Assembly (NCBI RefSeq): GCF_020164745.1
Contig: NZ_JAIUGV010000020.1
Location: 1 to 64,000 of the forward strand
From: Mesorhizobium sp. ES1-4
GTDB taxonomy: Bacteria; Pseudomonadota; Alphaproteobacteria; Rhizobiales; Rhizobiaceae
Direction of reading: 5' to 3'
Length of the DNA stretch: 64,000 nucleotides
Shown here: piece after piece, positions 54,090-63,336 of the stretch
Layout: each line of letters begins with the position of its first letter
How positions within the stretch are numbered: position 1 is the first letter of the stretch
The notes under the pieces: generated by a model
What the model saw: the letters and a program-made list of their open reading frames with translations, nothing else
The model's database searches: none
Told to the model about the DNA's origin: nothing
Translations under genes and position numbers: made by a program

Positions 54090-55238
54090 TCACGAGGGCC
54101 GCGCGGATGGTGTTAGGGAACTAGCGGCGCTCTTAAACACTCCTATTCGGCGACGAATGAAAGGTTCGCCGGCGATAGGCGTCACCTTGCGTTGCGTTTC
54201 GTCGATGAGCATGCCCATGTGAGCATGCATCGGCGACTTGATGCAGGCGGGATCCGTTGCAGCGGCGTCACCGGCTATCGCCACCGCCTGACATCTGCAG
54301 CCGCCCCAATCGACTTCGCGTCGCTCACAGCTTCGGCACGGCTCCTGCATCCATTCGGTGCCCCGGAAGGCGTTGAATGCTTCGGAATGGGCCCAGATTT
54401 CAGCGAGCGGGCGGGTCTCGAACCGCTCGAAGCGCAGCGAGGCGATCGACTGCGCGGCGTGACAAGGTAATACGGTACCGTCCGGAGCAACCACGAATGC
54501 GTCGCGGGCCCAACCGCCCATGCAGGGCTTGGGATAGGTGGCAAAATAGTCCGGCGTGACGAAATCGATGTTCATGATGCCGATGAGTTTTTCGCGCGCC
54601 GCCGCGACGATGTCGGCCTGACGTTCGACCGCCGCGAGGTCGGGCATAAGTCTATCGCGATTGGCCAGCGCCCAGCCGGCATACTGCACGTTGGCGATCT
54701 CGAGCCGCTCGGCGCCCAAAGAAAGGGCGAGATCGATGAATTGTGGTACGTCCTCAATGTTATGACGATGGATTGGCGCATTGATTGTGAGCGGTAGCCC
54801 GCAAGCGCGGGCAAGCCGTGCCGTCTCCAGTTTCTTTTCGTGGCTGCCCGGGTAATGGCCGATGCAGTCGGTAGAAGCCGGATGCGCACCCTGAAAGCTC
54901 AGTTGCAGGTGGTCGAGACCGGCTCGGGCAAAAGCCTGGATGCGGCCCTCGGCAATACCGACGCCCGCGGTGATAAGGTTGGTATAGACCCCCCGGGCCG
55001 ACAGTCCGGCAATCAATTGTTCTAGGTCGCGTCGTAGCGTCGGTTCGCCTCCGGACAGGTGCACCTGCAGAACGCCGAGATCGGCGGCCTGCGAGAAAAG
55101 TTCGAGCCAGGTCTTTGTGTCGAGTTCGCGATCGGCCTTCAGTAATTCGAGTGGATTGGAACAGTAGGGGCACTGCAATGGGCAGCGATGCGTCAATTCA
55201 GCCAGCATTCCGATCGGAGGCAGAAGCGGTTCGCTCAC
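54090..55238 (-). CDS. pqqE: PqqE, radical SAM enzyme of PQQ synthesis
   Basis: 382 residues from GTG 55238, overlapping the pqqD stop by GTGA. The radical SAM cluster motif CPLQCPYC (CxxxCxxC) is at about 19-26, GGEP motif in LHLSGGEPTLR, and the SPASM-type auxiliary cysteines in KPCMGGWARDAFVVAPDGTVLPCH and EPCRSCERREVDWGGCRCQA. With PqqD it makes the Glu-Tyr carbon-carbon crosslink in PqqA, the first step in PQQ synthesis. Last gene of the pqqABCDE operon. Confidence 0.95.
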   Translation of the reverse strand: MSEPLLPPIGMLAELTHRCPLQCPYCSNPLELLKADRELDTKTWLELFSQAADLGVLQVHLSGGEPTLRRDLEQLIAGLSARGVYTNLITAGVGIAEGRIQAFARAGLDHLQLSFQGAHPASTDCIGHYPGSHEKKLETARLARACGLPLTINAPIHRHNIEDVPQFIDLALSLGAERLEIANVQYAGWALANRDRLMPDLAAVERQADIVAAAREKLIGIMNIDFVTPDYFATYPKPCMGGWARDAFVVAPDGTVLPCHAAQSIASLRFERFETRPLAEIWAHSEAFNAFRGTEWMQEPCRSCERREVDWGGCRCQAVAIAGDAAATDPACIKSPMHAHMGMLIDETQRKVTPIAGEPFIRRRIGVFKSAASSLTPSARPS

Positions 55239-55531
55239 AGCTTCACCAGCAGCTTGTCCGACCAGTCCTGCAAAAAAGCTATCACATCGGCCGCGACCTC
55301 CTCCTGTTCGGCATCATATTCGGTGACGAGATCGGCGATGATGTGGTCGACGGTGAACCGCCCGTCGCAGCGGCGCAATATGTCCAGCCCGGCCTCGTTC
55401 GGCCAGAGCACCTGCTCCGGCGCGAGCACAGCGACTGCCTGGCGCACGGGATCGAACTGTAAGCGTATGTGCTTCGGCAGCGATGGGATCGATCGCAACG
55501 ACACTGTGGGTTTGGGTCCCGGTACCCTCAT
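55235..55531 (-). CDS. pqqD: PqqD, peptide chaperone of PQQ synthesis
   Basis: 98 residues from ATG 55531, which shares a base with the pqqC stop. The family pattern is LRSIPSLPKHIRLQFDPVRQAVAVLAPEQVLWPNEAGLDIL then RCDGRFTVDHIIADLV and FLQDWSDKLLV. It binds PqqA through a winged-helix-like fold and presents it to PqqE. Length typical (about 90-100). Confidence 0.93.
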   Translation of the reverse strand: MRVPGPKPTVSLRSIPSLPKHIRLQFDPVRQAVAVLAPEQVLWPNEAGLDILRRCDGRFTVDHIIADLVTEYDAEQEEVAADVIAFLQDWSDKLLVKL

Positions 55532-56286
55532 CAGGCCGCATCCGGGCGGAAGGCGCCGGGCGGGATGTTTCCGGGCGCACCATAGGCATGTTGAAGCGCA
55601 TCCAGCATGGCCCAGAGTACATCGCACTTGAACACCAGGGCACCGATTGCCTGCTGCTGGCGTTCGGGCGTATCGGCATGACCGAGCACATAGGCCAGGG
55701 CATGGTCGGCGTCACGCGACGCCTGATCGGGCCGCACCCTGAAATACGCAAGCGTGTCCTCGGTCACATATTCGTATTTGGCCAGCATCGCCTGCACGCG
55801 TTCGCCAATGATGAGCGGCGAGAACATCTCGGTCAGCGAGGATGCGACAGCCTCTAGCAGCGTGCGGTTCGCGCAAAATGACAGATAGGCGCCGACCGCG
55901 AAACGGGTTGCGGGCAAAGCAAGGTTTTCGCTCTTGACCGCTTCGGCATCGAGGCCGAAAGACGTAGCAAGATGCACCCAGCGCGCGATGCCGCCGCTCC
56001 AGCCGTCCTCCCCGTCATGGTCTTCAATGCGTTTGCGCCAGGCGGCGCGAAACGCCGGATCCTCAGCACGAGCCAGGATCAGGGCGTCCTTGCGCGGAAT
56101 GACGGCTTGGTAGCAATAGCGGTTCAGCGCCCAGGCCTGCATCTCTGCCTTCGACAGAGCGCCACTGGTCATCCGGTGATGGAAAGGATGTTGATTGTGA
56201 TAGCGCTCGGCACCTACCTGCCTCAGCACTGCTTCGAAGTCAGCCTTGGATAGGCCATCTTTGGCCGCGTGATGGAAATCGGTCAA
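55531..56286 (-). CDS. pqqC: PqqC, pyrroloquinoline-quinone synthase
   Basis: 251 residues from TTG 56286, overlapping the pqqB stop (TTGA). PqqC marks: YHNQHPFHHRMTSGALSKAEMQAWALNRYCYQAVIPRKDA, IEDHDGEDGWSGGIARWVHLA and YFRVRPDQASRDADHAL. It catalyses the cofactorless oxygen-dependent last oxidation and ring closure giving PQQ. The histidines and the Tyr/Arg pair of the active site are in these segments. Confidence 0.95.
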   Translation of the reverse strand: MTDFHHAAKDGLSKADFEAVLRQVGAERYHNQHPFHHRMTSGALSKAEMQAWALNRYCYQAVIPRKDALILARAEDPAFRAAWRKRIEDHDGEDGWSGGIARWVHLATSFGLDAEAVKSENLALPATRFAVGAYLSFCANRTLLEAVASSLTEMFSPLIIGERVQAMLAKYEYVTEDTLAYFRVRPDQASRDADHALAYVLGHADTPERQQQAIGALVFKCDVLWAMLDALQHAYGAPGNIPPGAFRPDAA

Positions 56287-57221
56287 AATTCCATCTCCAT
56301 TCCATCGCTGGCGATTTCCCAGCCCGCCGCTCGGACCGCTGCGTATTCGGTGGAATTTTCGTCCAGAACAGGATTGGTGTTGTTGATGTGGACGAAGATC
56401 CGGCGACCGATCTTCACATTGGCCAATCGGGCGACGGAACCTGCTTCTCCCGACATTGCGATATGCCCCATGCGTGCGCCGGTTTTGTGGCCGACGCGCG
56501 CAATGATCATCTCGTCGTCTGTGTAAACCGTGCCGTCGAACAAAAGACAGGCGGCGCCAGCCAGGCGCGTGGCAAGGGCGGCGTCTATGCGCGCGCAGGC
56601 CGGGATGTAGAAGACAGCGCCGCGACTGCGGGCGCCGGTGACGCGGACTCCAATGGTGTCGCCGGCATCGGAGCCAAAATTGGCGTCGGGATCACCTCTT
56701 TGCTCGAGATAGAGGGCGACCTTCCCCGGCACGGCGAAGCTATCGACCAAAATGCCGGTCTGTTCGCCGTCTGCATCGCAGATCGCCGTCTCTCCCATTG
56801 GCGAAAGAAGGCGCCGGGGTACGATTGCAGGATCGAGAACGTTGAAGATCGTGTTTGCCTCCAGTGTCGCCAGCACCTGCGCCGTCGCATAGATTGCAAA
56901 TGGCTGCCGTTCACGCAGGCTGAGCAGGCCGGCGACATGGTCCACGTCACCATTGGTCAATACGGCGGCACGGATAGGGCTCGAGCGCAACGGCGCGCAA
57001 AATGCGGGCTGGAGTTCGGGCGTTTGCGCGATCTGCTGGCGAATGTCGGGCGACAGGTTGAAGAGAACCCAGCCTGCCCCGTCAGCCGATGCGGCCATGG
57101 ATGATTGCGTTCTCGACTGGAAACCCGCCATGCCAGCGCGAGCAGCGCGACTGAGGCGGTAATTGCAGTTCCATTGCGGGAAGCCCCCACCTGCCGCCGA
57201 TCCGATGATCTTTACGCGCAT
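56283..57221 (-). CDS. pqqB: PqqB, metallo-beta-lactamase-fold PQQ protein
   Basis: 312 residues. Begins VKIIGSAAGGGFPQWNCNYRLSRAARAG, a PqqB signature, then FNLSPDIRQQI, the metal motif TNGDVDHVAGLLSLRE, GRIFVHINNTNP-type IFVHINNTNPVLDENS and a C-terminal GMEMEF. It is a Zn/Fe hydroxylase-like enzyme acting on the crosslinked Glu-Tyr intermediate. Located 97 bp after pqqA. Confidence 0.95.
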   Translation of the reverse strand: MRVKIIGSAAGGGFPQWNCNYRLSRAARAGMAGFQSRTQSSMAASADGAGWVLFNLSPDIRQQIAQTPELQPAFCAPLRSSPIRAAVLTNGDVDHVAGLLSLRERQPFAIYATAQVLATLEANTIFNVLDPAIVPRRLLSPMGETAICDADGEQTGILVDSFAVPGKVALYLEQRGDPDANFGSDAGDTIGVRVTGARSRGAVFYIPACARIDAALATRLAGAACLLFDGTVYTDDEMIIARVGHKTGARMGHIAMSGEAGSVARLANVKIGRRIFVHINNTNPVLDENSTEYAAVRAAGWEIASDGMEMEF

Positions 57222-57317
57222 GGCGACAGCCGCTCACCAGATATCGTGAAAAATCCTCGGCACCGCCGAGGCTGAGGCGGACGCATTCACCTTGGCCGAG
57301 ACCACACCGTGGGCGGG

Positions 57318-57413
57318 CTATTTCCGGGGCCGAATTTCAGCAGGCAAATACCGCGAGATTTCTAAGCCCGCAGCCACCTGGCACATGGTCGGTTTCTTCC
57401 AGCTCTTCTTCAT
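57318..57413 (-). CDS. pqqA: PqqA, precursor peptide of PQQ
   Basis: ATG 57413 with GGAGAG five bases upstream; 31 residues, MKKSWKKPTMCQVAAGLEISRY followed by LPAEIRPRK. The Glu (18) and Tyr (22) of GLEISRY are spaced by three residues as in all PqqA peptides and are the atoms that become PQQ. It leads the pqqABCDE operon. Confidence 0.93.
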   Translation of the reverse strand: MKKSWKKPTMCQVAAGLEISRYLPAEIRPRK

Positions 57414-58070
57414 CGCACTCTCCATCTGTGCGCCAGCCGGAGGGGCTGGCAACGCCGCAATCTCAGGCGAGAAGGCGACAGGCGAACCCATAACTATCTG
57501 CTTCAAAGTCGGTTCCTTCATGACGGTCCGATCCTTGCCAACGGACGGGGCGACTGCGCCCTCAAGCATATTCCTGTTGGGCTATTGCTTCGGTCGGGAG
57601 GCGCTCAATGGGGCAAACTGCGAGCCGGTCACGCGCCTGTCCGGCCTGATCCCCCGACGGCGAGGAACTCCGCCCGCGGCGAAGACGGGTGATCTTTGCG
57701 GCATCAGCGGCATGTTCCCGAGACGACTTGATGAGGTTCTCTCGCGAGTCACACGTTCGTCGGCGATGGCGACAGCGCCAAGTGCAAGTTCGTACATGTC
57801 GGCCCACGGAAGCCGGCCGGTCGAATCTGGCCTTGAAACCAGGAACATTCCTTTGTCCAGAGCGTTAGCAGTTCTCCGCCACGCCGGAGCGCTCGTGCTG
57901 CTTTCGATCGTCCAAGAGCAATTGTTCGATGGTGCCTTGCGCCACTGTGGCGCTTCGGGCGCCAGTTTGCATTGCGATTCCCCGTTGCTCGACCTGGATA
58001 GCTCGGTATCTGACGACGGCGAATGCCGCGGAGCGATCTGCCTTGTAGGCCTGCCAGGGAACCTATCGCC
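57414..58070. other. Divergent intergenic region pqq / PQQ-linked ABC operon
   Basis: 657 bp without a convincing gene; frames on both strands are shadows of the neighbours or have no start. It should hold the promoters for the pqq operon (minus) and the operon starting at 58071 (plus). I could not pick out a clear sigma-54 or sigma-70 site. Confidence 0.5.
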
Positions 58071-59246
58071 ATGAAGATGGCGCTGGCGGTTCTCATACTG
58101 CTCGCCATAGCCGCCCCTGGTCTTACCGAGCCGCAAACGATGGTGATCGGCTATCTCGGCCAACGACGTAAACCGCCTCCGCCCTTGGGGCCACGCGATG
58201 AGGCAGTCACCGACGACGGTCTGCAAGGCGCCCGCTTGGGCATCGCCGATGACGCCGGCACCGGCCGCTTTCTTGGCCAGCAGTTTCGGTTGCAGGAAAA
58301 GGTCTTGAGCCCCGGCGAGGAGCCAGACGGAGCGGTCAAGGAATTTGCGGCCGAGGGCATAAGCTTCGTCATCGCCGACCTCGATGCCGCTCAATTGCTC
58401 AAGGCGAGCGCGGCTCCAGGTGCTGAACGGATGTTATTGTTCAACAGCCGCGCTCCGGACGACCGGCTGCGGCAGGATGAATGCCGCATCAACGTGCTGC
58501 ACACCATCCCGAGCCGCGCCATGCTCGCTGACGGGCTGGCGCAATACCTGGTCTGGAAGCGCTGGCGGCACTGGTTCCTGCTGGTCGGGCCTCATTCTGG
58601 GGACCAGGCCATGGCAGTTGCCTTTCGAAGGGCGGCAGCGCGTTTCGGGGCGGACATCGCCTTCGACCATCCGTGGACGTTCCGGCCCGCCGAGGGGCGT
58701 GCCGACACCGGTCACGTCACCCTGCAGACCGAGATTCCGGCCGCCACGCAGGTCGGCGACTACGATGTACTTGTCGTCGCGGATGAAGCCGATGAATTCG
58801 GCGAATATCTCGAGGGGCGCACCGCGCTGCCCAGGATGGTAGTTGGGACGCAAGAGGTGGTCGCGACCGGCTGGAGCCCGGTCAACGAAGAGTGGGGTGC
58901 CACACAACTGCAGGACCGCTTTCGCAAGCAGGCTGGGCGCTGGATGTTACCGAGCGACTACGCCGCTTGGCTTGGGGTACGCAGCGTCGGCGAGGCCGCG
59001 ACCCGGCTGCACAGTGTCGACCCGCTGGCGATCAGCAAATATCTACGGGGCGACGATTTCCTTCTCTCAGGGTTCAAGGGGCAGGGGCTGAGTTTCCGTC
59101 CGTGGGACGGGCAGATGCGCCAGCCCGTCCTGATCGCCGGCTCTCGCCTGCTTGTGTCGATATCGCCCCAACCCGGTTTTCTGCACCAGCGCACGCCGCT
59201 CGATACGCTGGGAATCGATGTCGAGGAGAGCACATGCAAGTTCTGA
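58071..59246 (+). CDS. Binding-protein-like component of the PQQ-linked ABC system
   Basis: 391 residues from ATG 58071, signal peptide ending near GLTEP (residue 20). The fold is that of branched-chain-amino-acid-type periplasmic binding proteins: IGYLGQRRKPPPPLGPRDEAV, LQGARLGIADDAGTGRFLGQ, RMLLFNSRAPDDRLR, WLLVGPHSG-type FLLVGPHSGDQAMAVAFRRAA. This matches the family described as the substrate-binding protein of PQQ-dependent alcohol dehydrogenase systems. It sits at the head of a four-gene operon whose other genes encode a beta-propeller, an ATPase and an ABC-2 permease. Confidence 0.85.
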   Translation: MKMALAVLILLAIAAPGLTEPQTMVIGYLGQRRKPPPPLGPRDEAVTDDGLQGARLGIADDAGTGRFLGQQFRLQEKVLSPGEEPDGAVKEFAAEGISFVIADLDAAQLLKASAAPGAERMLLFNSRAPDDRLRQDECRINVLHTIPSRAMLADGLAQYLVWKRWRHWFLLVGPHSGDQAMAVAFRRAAARFGADIAFDHPWTFRPAEGRADTGHVTLQTEIPAATQVGDYDVLVVADEADEFGEYLEGRTALPRMVVGTQEVVATGWSPVNEEWGATQLQDRFRKQAGRWMLPSDYAAWLGVRSVGEAATRLHSVDPLAISKYLRGDDFLLSGFKGQGLSFRPWDGQMRQPVLIAGSRLLVSISPQPGFLHQRTPLDTLGIDVEESTCKF

Positions 59247-60196
59247 TTGCGCTGCTCCTGGTAATGTCGGCTCTTGCGGCTCCGGCGGCCGCAGAGACAA
59301 TTTACGTCTCCAACGAACAAGACAACACCGTCGCCATCGTTGATGGGGCGACCATGACCCTGCAGGCCACGATCGATGTCGGCCGGCGCCCCCGCGGACT
59401 GGCGCTTTCAGTCGACAAGAAGACGCTGTTCGTGGCGGAGGGCGATGATAACCGCCTCGACCTGGTCGACATCGCGAAGCGGCAGGTGGTCGGCCAGTTG
59501 CCGTCGGGCGCCGATCCCGAATTCTTCGTCGTCCATCCGGACGGCAAGCGGCTCTTCGTGGCCAATGAGAACGACAACCTGGTGTCGGTGGTGGACATCG
59601 CAGCCGGTAAAGTCGTTGGCACGGTGGATGTCGGTGTCGAACCGGAAGGCCTGGCGGTCAGCGCCGATGGCAGCACAGTCGCCTGTACGTCGGAAACGAC
59701 CAGTATGGTCCATCTGATCGATTCCCGTTCGCTCGAACTCATCGACAATCTGCTGGTAGACACGCGGCCGCGCGCGGCCGCCTTCTCGGCTGATGGCAAG
59801 CAATTGTGGGTCTCCTCCGAGCTCCGTGGCACCGTCACCGTTTTCGACACCGCGACCCGCGCGCAAACCGGCAAGGTCGAATTCATGGTGCCGGGCATTC
59901 GGCGCGAGGGCGTGCAAGCGGTCGGCATCGAAATGTCGCGCGATGGGGCGACCGCCTATGTAGCTCTCGGTCCCTCCAACAGGGTCGCCGAGGTCGACAC
60001 TATGACCTTAAAGGTCCGGCACCTCTATCTTGTCGGCCAGCGGCCGTGGCACGTGGCGTTGTCCGACGACCAGAAGCGCCTGGTCAGCGCCAACGGCAAT
60101 TCCGGCGACATCTCGTTCATCGATCTGGAGAACCAGGAGGTGGTGAAGTCGGTGCCGGTGGGACGCGGCCCCTGGGGCGTGGTGATCGGCCCATGA
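59234..60196 (+). CDS. PQQ-catabolism-associated beta-propeller protein
   Basis: 320 residues from ATG 59234, overlapping the previous gene by 13 bases. Signal peptide (residues 1-20, ending AAA-E). The mature protein is built of YVTN-like propeller repeats: IYVSNEQDNTVAIVDGATM, LFVAEGDDNRLDLVDI, LFVANENDNLVSVVDI, LWVSSELRGTVTVFDT and LVSANGNSGDISFIDLE. Seven blades are likely. It is a periplasmic partner, perhaps of the dehydrogenase or cytochrome. Confidence 0.9.
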   Translation: MQVLIALLLVMSALAAPAAAETIYVSNEQDNTVAIVDGATMTLQATIDVGRRPRGLALSVDKKTLFVAEGDDNRLDLVDIAKRQVVGQLPSGADPEFFVVHPDGKRLFVANENDNLVSVVDIAAGKVVGTVDVGVEPEGLAVSADGSTVACTSETTSMVHLIDSRSLELIDNLLVDTRPRAAAFSADGKQLWVSSELRGTVTVFDTATRAQTGKVEFMVPGIRREGVQAVGIEMSRDGATAYVALGPSNRVAEVDTMTLKVRHLYLVGQRPWHVALSDDQKRLVSANGNSGDISFIDLENQEVVKSVPVGRGPWGVVIGP

Positions 60197-60918
60197 AGGC
60201 GCTATCCCTTGAAGGCGTTGGACACAGCTTTGGACAGCGGCGGGTCCTCGATGCCATATCCTTCTCGGTCGCGGAAGGCGCAATGTGCATACTGCTCGGA
60301 CGCAACGGCGCCGGCAAGACGACGCTGTTTTCGCTGGCCACGGGCCTCTATCACGCCCGATCCGGCCAGATCGATGTGTTCGGCCACTCCATGCGGACCG
60401 ATCCGGCCGCCGCACTTGCCCAAATGGGCGTTGTCTTCCAGCAGCAGACGCTTGACTTCGATCTCACCGCTGCCGAAAATCTGCGCTATCACGCCTCGCT
60501 GCATGGGCTGGGAGCCAGCATCAGCGAAGCGAGATTGCGCGAGGAACTCGGCCGGCTGGAGGTCCTCGACCGGCGCGACGAGCCGGTCCGTTCGCTATCA
60601 GGCGGTCAGCGGCGGCGCGTTGAAATCGCTCGCGCGCTGATGCACCGGCCGCGTATCCTGCTGCTGGACGAGCCGACGACCGGGCTCGACGTCCCTGGGC
60701 GTCGGGCGATCGAGCAGCACGTGCGCGCGCTCTGCCGGGAAAGAGGCGTTGCCGTCCTGTGGGCGACGCATTTCCTGGAGGAGGTCTCGGCCGACGACGA
60801 CCTGGTGGTGCTGCACCAGGGCAGGGTGCGCTGGGCCGGCGGTGCCCGCCACGTGGCCACGAGTCTTGCGGTCGACGGCCTGGCCGATGCGTTCGATCTG
60901 CTGACGGAGACGGCATGA
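60193..60918 (+). CDS. ABC ATPase of the PQQ-linked system
   Basis: 241 residues from ATG 60193 (ATGA overlap). Walker A GRNGAGKTT, Q-loop VFQQQTLDFDLTAAENL, signature LSGGQRRRVEIARAL, Walker B ILLLDEPTTGLD and switch His in WATHFLEEV. The DrrA/CcmA-type sequence with DFDLTA is that of ATPases paired with ABC-2 exporters, unlike the import-type binding protein upstream. Confidence 0.93.
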   Translation: MKALSLEGVGHSFGQRRVLDAISFSVAEGAMCILLGRNGAGKTTLFSLATGLYHARSGQIDVFGHSMRTDPAAALAQMGVVFQQQTLDFDLTAAENLRYHASLHGLGASISEARLREELGRLEVLDRRDEPVRSLSGGQRRRVEIARALMHRPRILLLDEPTTGLDVPGRRAIEQHVRALCRERGVAVLWATHFLEEVSADDDLVVLHQGRVRWAGGARHVATSLAVDGLADAFDLLTETA

Positions 60919-61721
60919 AAACACGCCACGCAGTGCGGGCGCTCATCGGCATTCTGCGCAGGGAGACGTTGCGAACCCTTCGGCAGCGCGGCCGACTGCT
61001 CTCGGCGATCATACGACCTTTGGTCTGGCTCGCCATCTTCGCCGCCGGCTTTCGGTCCGTGCTTGGCCTGTCGATCACGCCGCCATACCAGACCTACGTG
61101 CTTTACGAGGTCTATGTCGTGCCCGGGTTGGCGGCCATGATGCTGCTCTTCCATGCCATGGCAAGCTCGCTGGCGATGGTCTACGACCGTGAAATGGGCA
61201 GCATGCGCCTGTTGCTGACGGCGCCGCTGCCACGATGGTATCTGCTTGCCGCGCGGATGCTGGCGAGCGTCGTCGTCGGTCTGCCGCTGGTCTATCTGTT
61301 CCTGCTGATCGCGCGTTATTGGGACGTGCGGCCGCCGGTTCTGGGTTATCTCGCCGTGTTTCCGGCGCTGGTCCTGGCAGGCCTGATGCTCGGTGCGTTC
61401 GGGTTGCTGGTATCGTCGATTTCGACGCAAATGGAGAACTTCGCCGGCGTGATGAACTTCGTCATCTTCCCGACGTTCTTCGCTTCGACGGCGCTCTATC
61501 CAATATGGCGGCTCGCCGAGGCGGGACCGGTGCTGGCAAACATTGCCGCATGGAATCCGTTCAGTTCGGCGGTCGAACTGATACGCTTCACGCTCTATCT
61601 GCGCTTCGATCCCGTTTCCGCTCTCGTCGTTCTGGCCTGCCTCGTCGTGTTTTTCCTGGCGGCTGTGGTCGGCTATGACCCCGGCCGCGGCTTGTGGTCC
61701 CGGCGCGGCGGCGAGGGCTGA
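60915..61721 (+). CDS. ABC-2-type permease of the PQQ-linked system
   Basis: 268 residues from ATG 60915, overlapping by four bases. Six membrane helices with a long cytoplasmic N-terminus, typical of ABC-2 exporter subunits: LLSAIIRPLVWLAIFAAGFRSVLGL, VVPGLAAMMLLFHAMASSLAMVYDREMGSMRLLLTAPLPRWYLLAARM and MNFVIFPTFFASTALYPIW. Ends one base from the convergent cytochrome gene, with no terminator between them. Confidence 0.92.
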   Translation: MKTRHAVRALIGILRRETLRTLRQRGRLLSAIIRPLVWLAIFAAGFRSVLGLSITPPYQTYVLYEVYVVPGLAAMMLLFHAMASSLAMVYDREMGSMRLLLTAPLPRWYLLAARMLASVVVGLPLVYLFLLIARYWDVRPPVLGYLAVFPALVLAGLMLGAFGLLVSSISTQMENFAGVMNFVIFPTFFASTALYPIWRLAEAGPVLANIAAWNPFSSAVELIRFTLYLRFDPVSALVVLACLVVFFLAAVVGYDPGRGLWSRRGGEG

Positions 61722-61722
61722 A

Positions 61723-62139
61723 TCATCTTAGGGCGTAGAGGTAGGCGGCGATATCGCGCGCCTGCTGCTCGGTGATCCTCGTGGACGGCATCGCCGTATG
61801 CGGATTGATCTCTCTGGCCGCTCGTATCCAGCGGATCAGATTCTCTGGATTGTTCGCCAGCACGCCGCCGATAAAGACCCGGTCGGCAAGGCTGGCATCG
61901 AGGCGCGGACCAACCTGGCCTTGTGCCCCCGGCACGCCGGAGATCGTATGGCATCCGGAGCAGCCGTTCGCGATCATGATCGGAATGGCGCGCGTGCCCA
62001 CGCCGCCGGTCGCCACGTCCGATTCATGCCGGACACGATCACCTCGGTTGGACCACAACGTCGCCGCGGCGACTGCCGCGGTCAGCAGCAGGATCGCGGC
62101 GAGCCCGCCGCCGACCATCCTAGCCAGGTCGAAGCGCAT
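61723..62139 (-). CDS. Membrane-anchored c-type cytochrome
   Basis: 138 residues. N-terminal hydrophobic segment (about 10-28) acts as signal or anchor; haem c motif CSGCH at about 60-64 and the distal Met probably in HTAMPSTRITE. The C-terminal ARDIAAYLYALR is the usual last helix of class I cytochrome c. Its place after the oxidase genes suggests it carries electrons to that oxidase from periplasmic dehydrogenases. Overlaps the CtaG-like gene by 20 bases. Confidence 0.93.
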   Translation of the reverse strand: MRFDLARMVGGGLAAILLLTAAVAAATLWSNRGDRVRHESDVATGGVGTRAIPIMIANGCSGCHTISGVPGAQGQVGPRLDASLADRVFIGGVLANNPENLIRWIRAAREINPHTAMPSTRITEQQARDIAAYLYALR

Positions 62140-62998
62140 GGTTTGCCTCCCTGATTCCGCTCTTGCTTATCCAGAGGCCGGCGAGCAGCACAGCGGCTCC
62201 GCCATAGATCAGGCCAGCCGGAACCCACATCACCAGTCCGGCGAGCTGCTGGTCTTCGATAGGGCTTAGCCCCCAGAGCGCCGCGCCAACGGCATTCTGC
62301 GGATACCAGAGCTTGGGCGACAACAGTAAAAGCACGCCAAGCAGACCGGTGTGCAGTGAAGTGAGGAAGAGATGCATCACCCCGCTGCCATAGGCCTGCT
62401 GGCGGCCGGAACGCGGCAGGATCACCCACCAGAACAGCAGGCCGGTGCCGAGGAAGCTCGCATGCTGGGCGTAATGCAGCACGCCCTGCTGAAGCGCGGC
62501 CTCGAACAGGACGGGGATGTGCCAGATCCAGATCGTCACACCGTGGATGATGGTTGCGTTGAGGGGCCGGCTGGCAACGGCCCAGATCGCCTGGAGAACG
62601 CTGCGGTGCGTTAGCCCTGCCGTCCGTCGGCGCAGTGCGGCTGGCAATGCCCATATCAACGCTGCGCCGGGGCAGGCGGCGACGAGGAGCGGCGCCGCTA
62701 CCGCCATGAGCAGTTCATGCTCGATCATGTGGGCTGCAAACACCCGCTCGCCAAGCGCGTGGATCGGGGTAACCAGCGCCCCTGTCAGCACGCCCCAGCC
62801 GGCGGCGAACAACAAAGCCTGTCGTGTCCGCTCGGGGCGACCCCGGCTGCTGCGGCGCCACAGCCGGCTGGCTCCGATCGCATAAACGAGCGCAATTGCG
62901 GCCAAAGGGAGCGTGATGGGAAACGCGAGGGTCCATCCCGCTTCGGGCGCGCCTGCGCCGTAGCAAATCGAGGTTGAGAAGAACGCTTCGAAGCTCAT
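62120..62998 (-). CDS. CtaG/Caa3-type cytochrome oxidase assembly membrane protein
   Basis: 292 residues from ATG 62998. Seven or so membrane helices; motifs HMIEHELLMAVAAPLLVA, WIWHIPVLFEAALQQGVLHYAQHASFLGTGLLFWWVIL and LFLTSLHTGLLGVLLLLSP are those of the Caa3_CtaG family, which inserts or delivers copper to the oxidase. The His-rich helices are the probable metal ligands. Overlaps both neighbours. Confidence 0.9.
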   Translation of the reverse strand: MSFEAFFSTSICYGAGAPEAGWTLAFPITLPLAAIALVYAIGASRLWRRSSRGRPERTRQALLFAAGWGVLTGALVTPIHALGERVFAAHMIEHELLMAVAAPLLVAACPGAALIWALPAALRRRTAGLTHRSVLQAIWAVASRPLNATIIHGVTIWIWHIPVLFEAALQQGVLHYAQHASFLGTGLLFWWVILPRSGRQQAYGSGVMHLFLTSLHTGLLGVLLLLSPKLWYPQNAVGAALWGLSPIEDQQLAGLVMWVPAGLIYGGAAVLLAGLWISKSGIREANHALRPG

Positions 62999-63336
62999 CG
63001 CAGGCACTCGTCGAGGATCAGCGCTGCGCAACCCTGCATGACAATGACAAGGGAAAAGAACAAAGCGGCAAGAATGCCGAGGTCGGCGACGAATTGCTCG
63101 GTGCCGCGCGTGCGCTCCGGCTTGAACGCCGCGCCCCCCTGCCGCTTTGCCCGCCACGAAAGCACGCCGCCGAGAAGCGAAAGCAAGGCTAGCACCAATG
63201 CTGTCGGAAGCACGACCGGGACTTGGCGATTGCACTGCCAGGGGACCAGCGCGTAGTTCAGCTGCGTCGAGATTGCCCAGGCCAAAGGCCCTGACAGAAG
63301 GCCGCCCCAGGAGGTTCCCAACCGTAGCGCGCGCAT
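62995..63336 (-). CDS. Small membrane protein of the oxidase cluster
   Basis: 113 residues from ATG 63336, which shares a base with the subunit III stop. Three membrane segments (GLLSGPLAWAISTQLNYALVPW, LPTALVLALLSLLGGVLSW, FVADLGILAALFFSLVIVMQGCAALIL). It occurs between oxidase subunit III and CtaG-like genes and is probably an accessory subunit. Family not recognised by name. Confidence 0.75.
   Translation of the reverse strand: MRALRLGTSWGGLLSGPLAWAISTQLNYALVPWQCNRQVPVVLPTALVLALLSLLGGVLSWRAKRQGGAAFKPERTRGTEQFVADLGILAALFFSLVIVMQGCAALILDECLR

Noticed and set aside
57292..58074. 260-codon plus-strand frame between pqqA and the PQQ-linked ABC operon
   Set aside because: It is antisense to pqqA at its start, has no ribosome-binding site or recognisable motif, and the operon start at 58071 is better supported.
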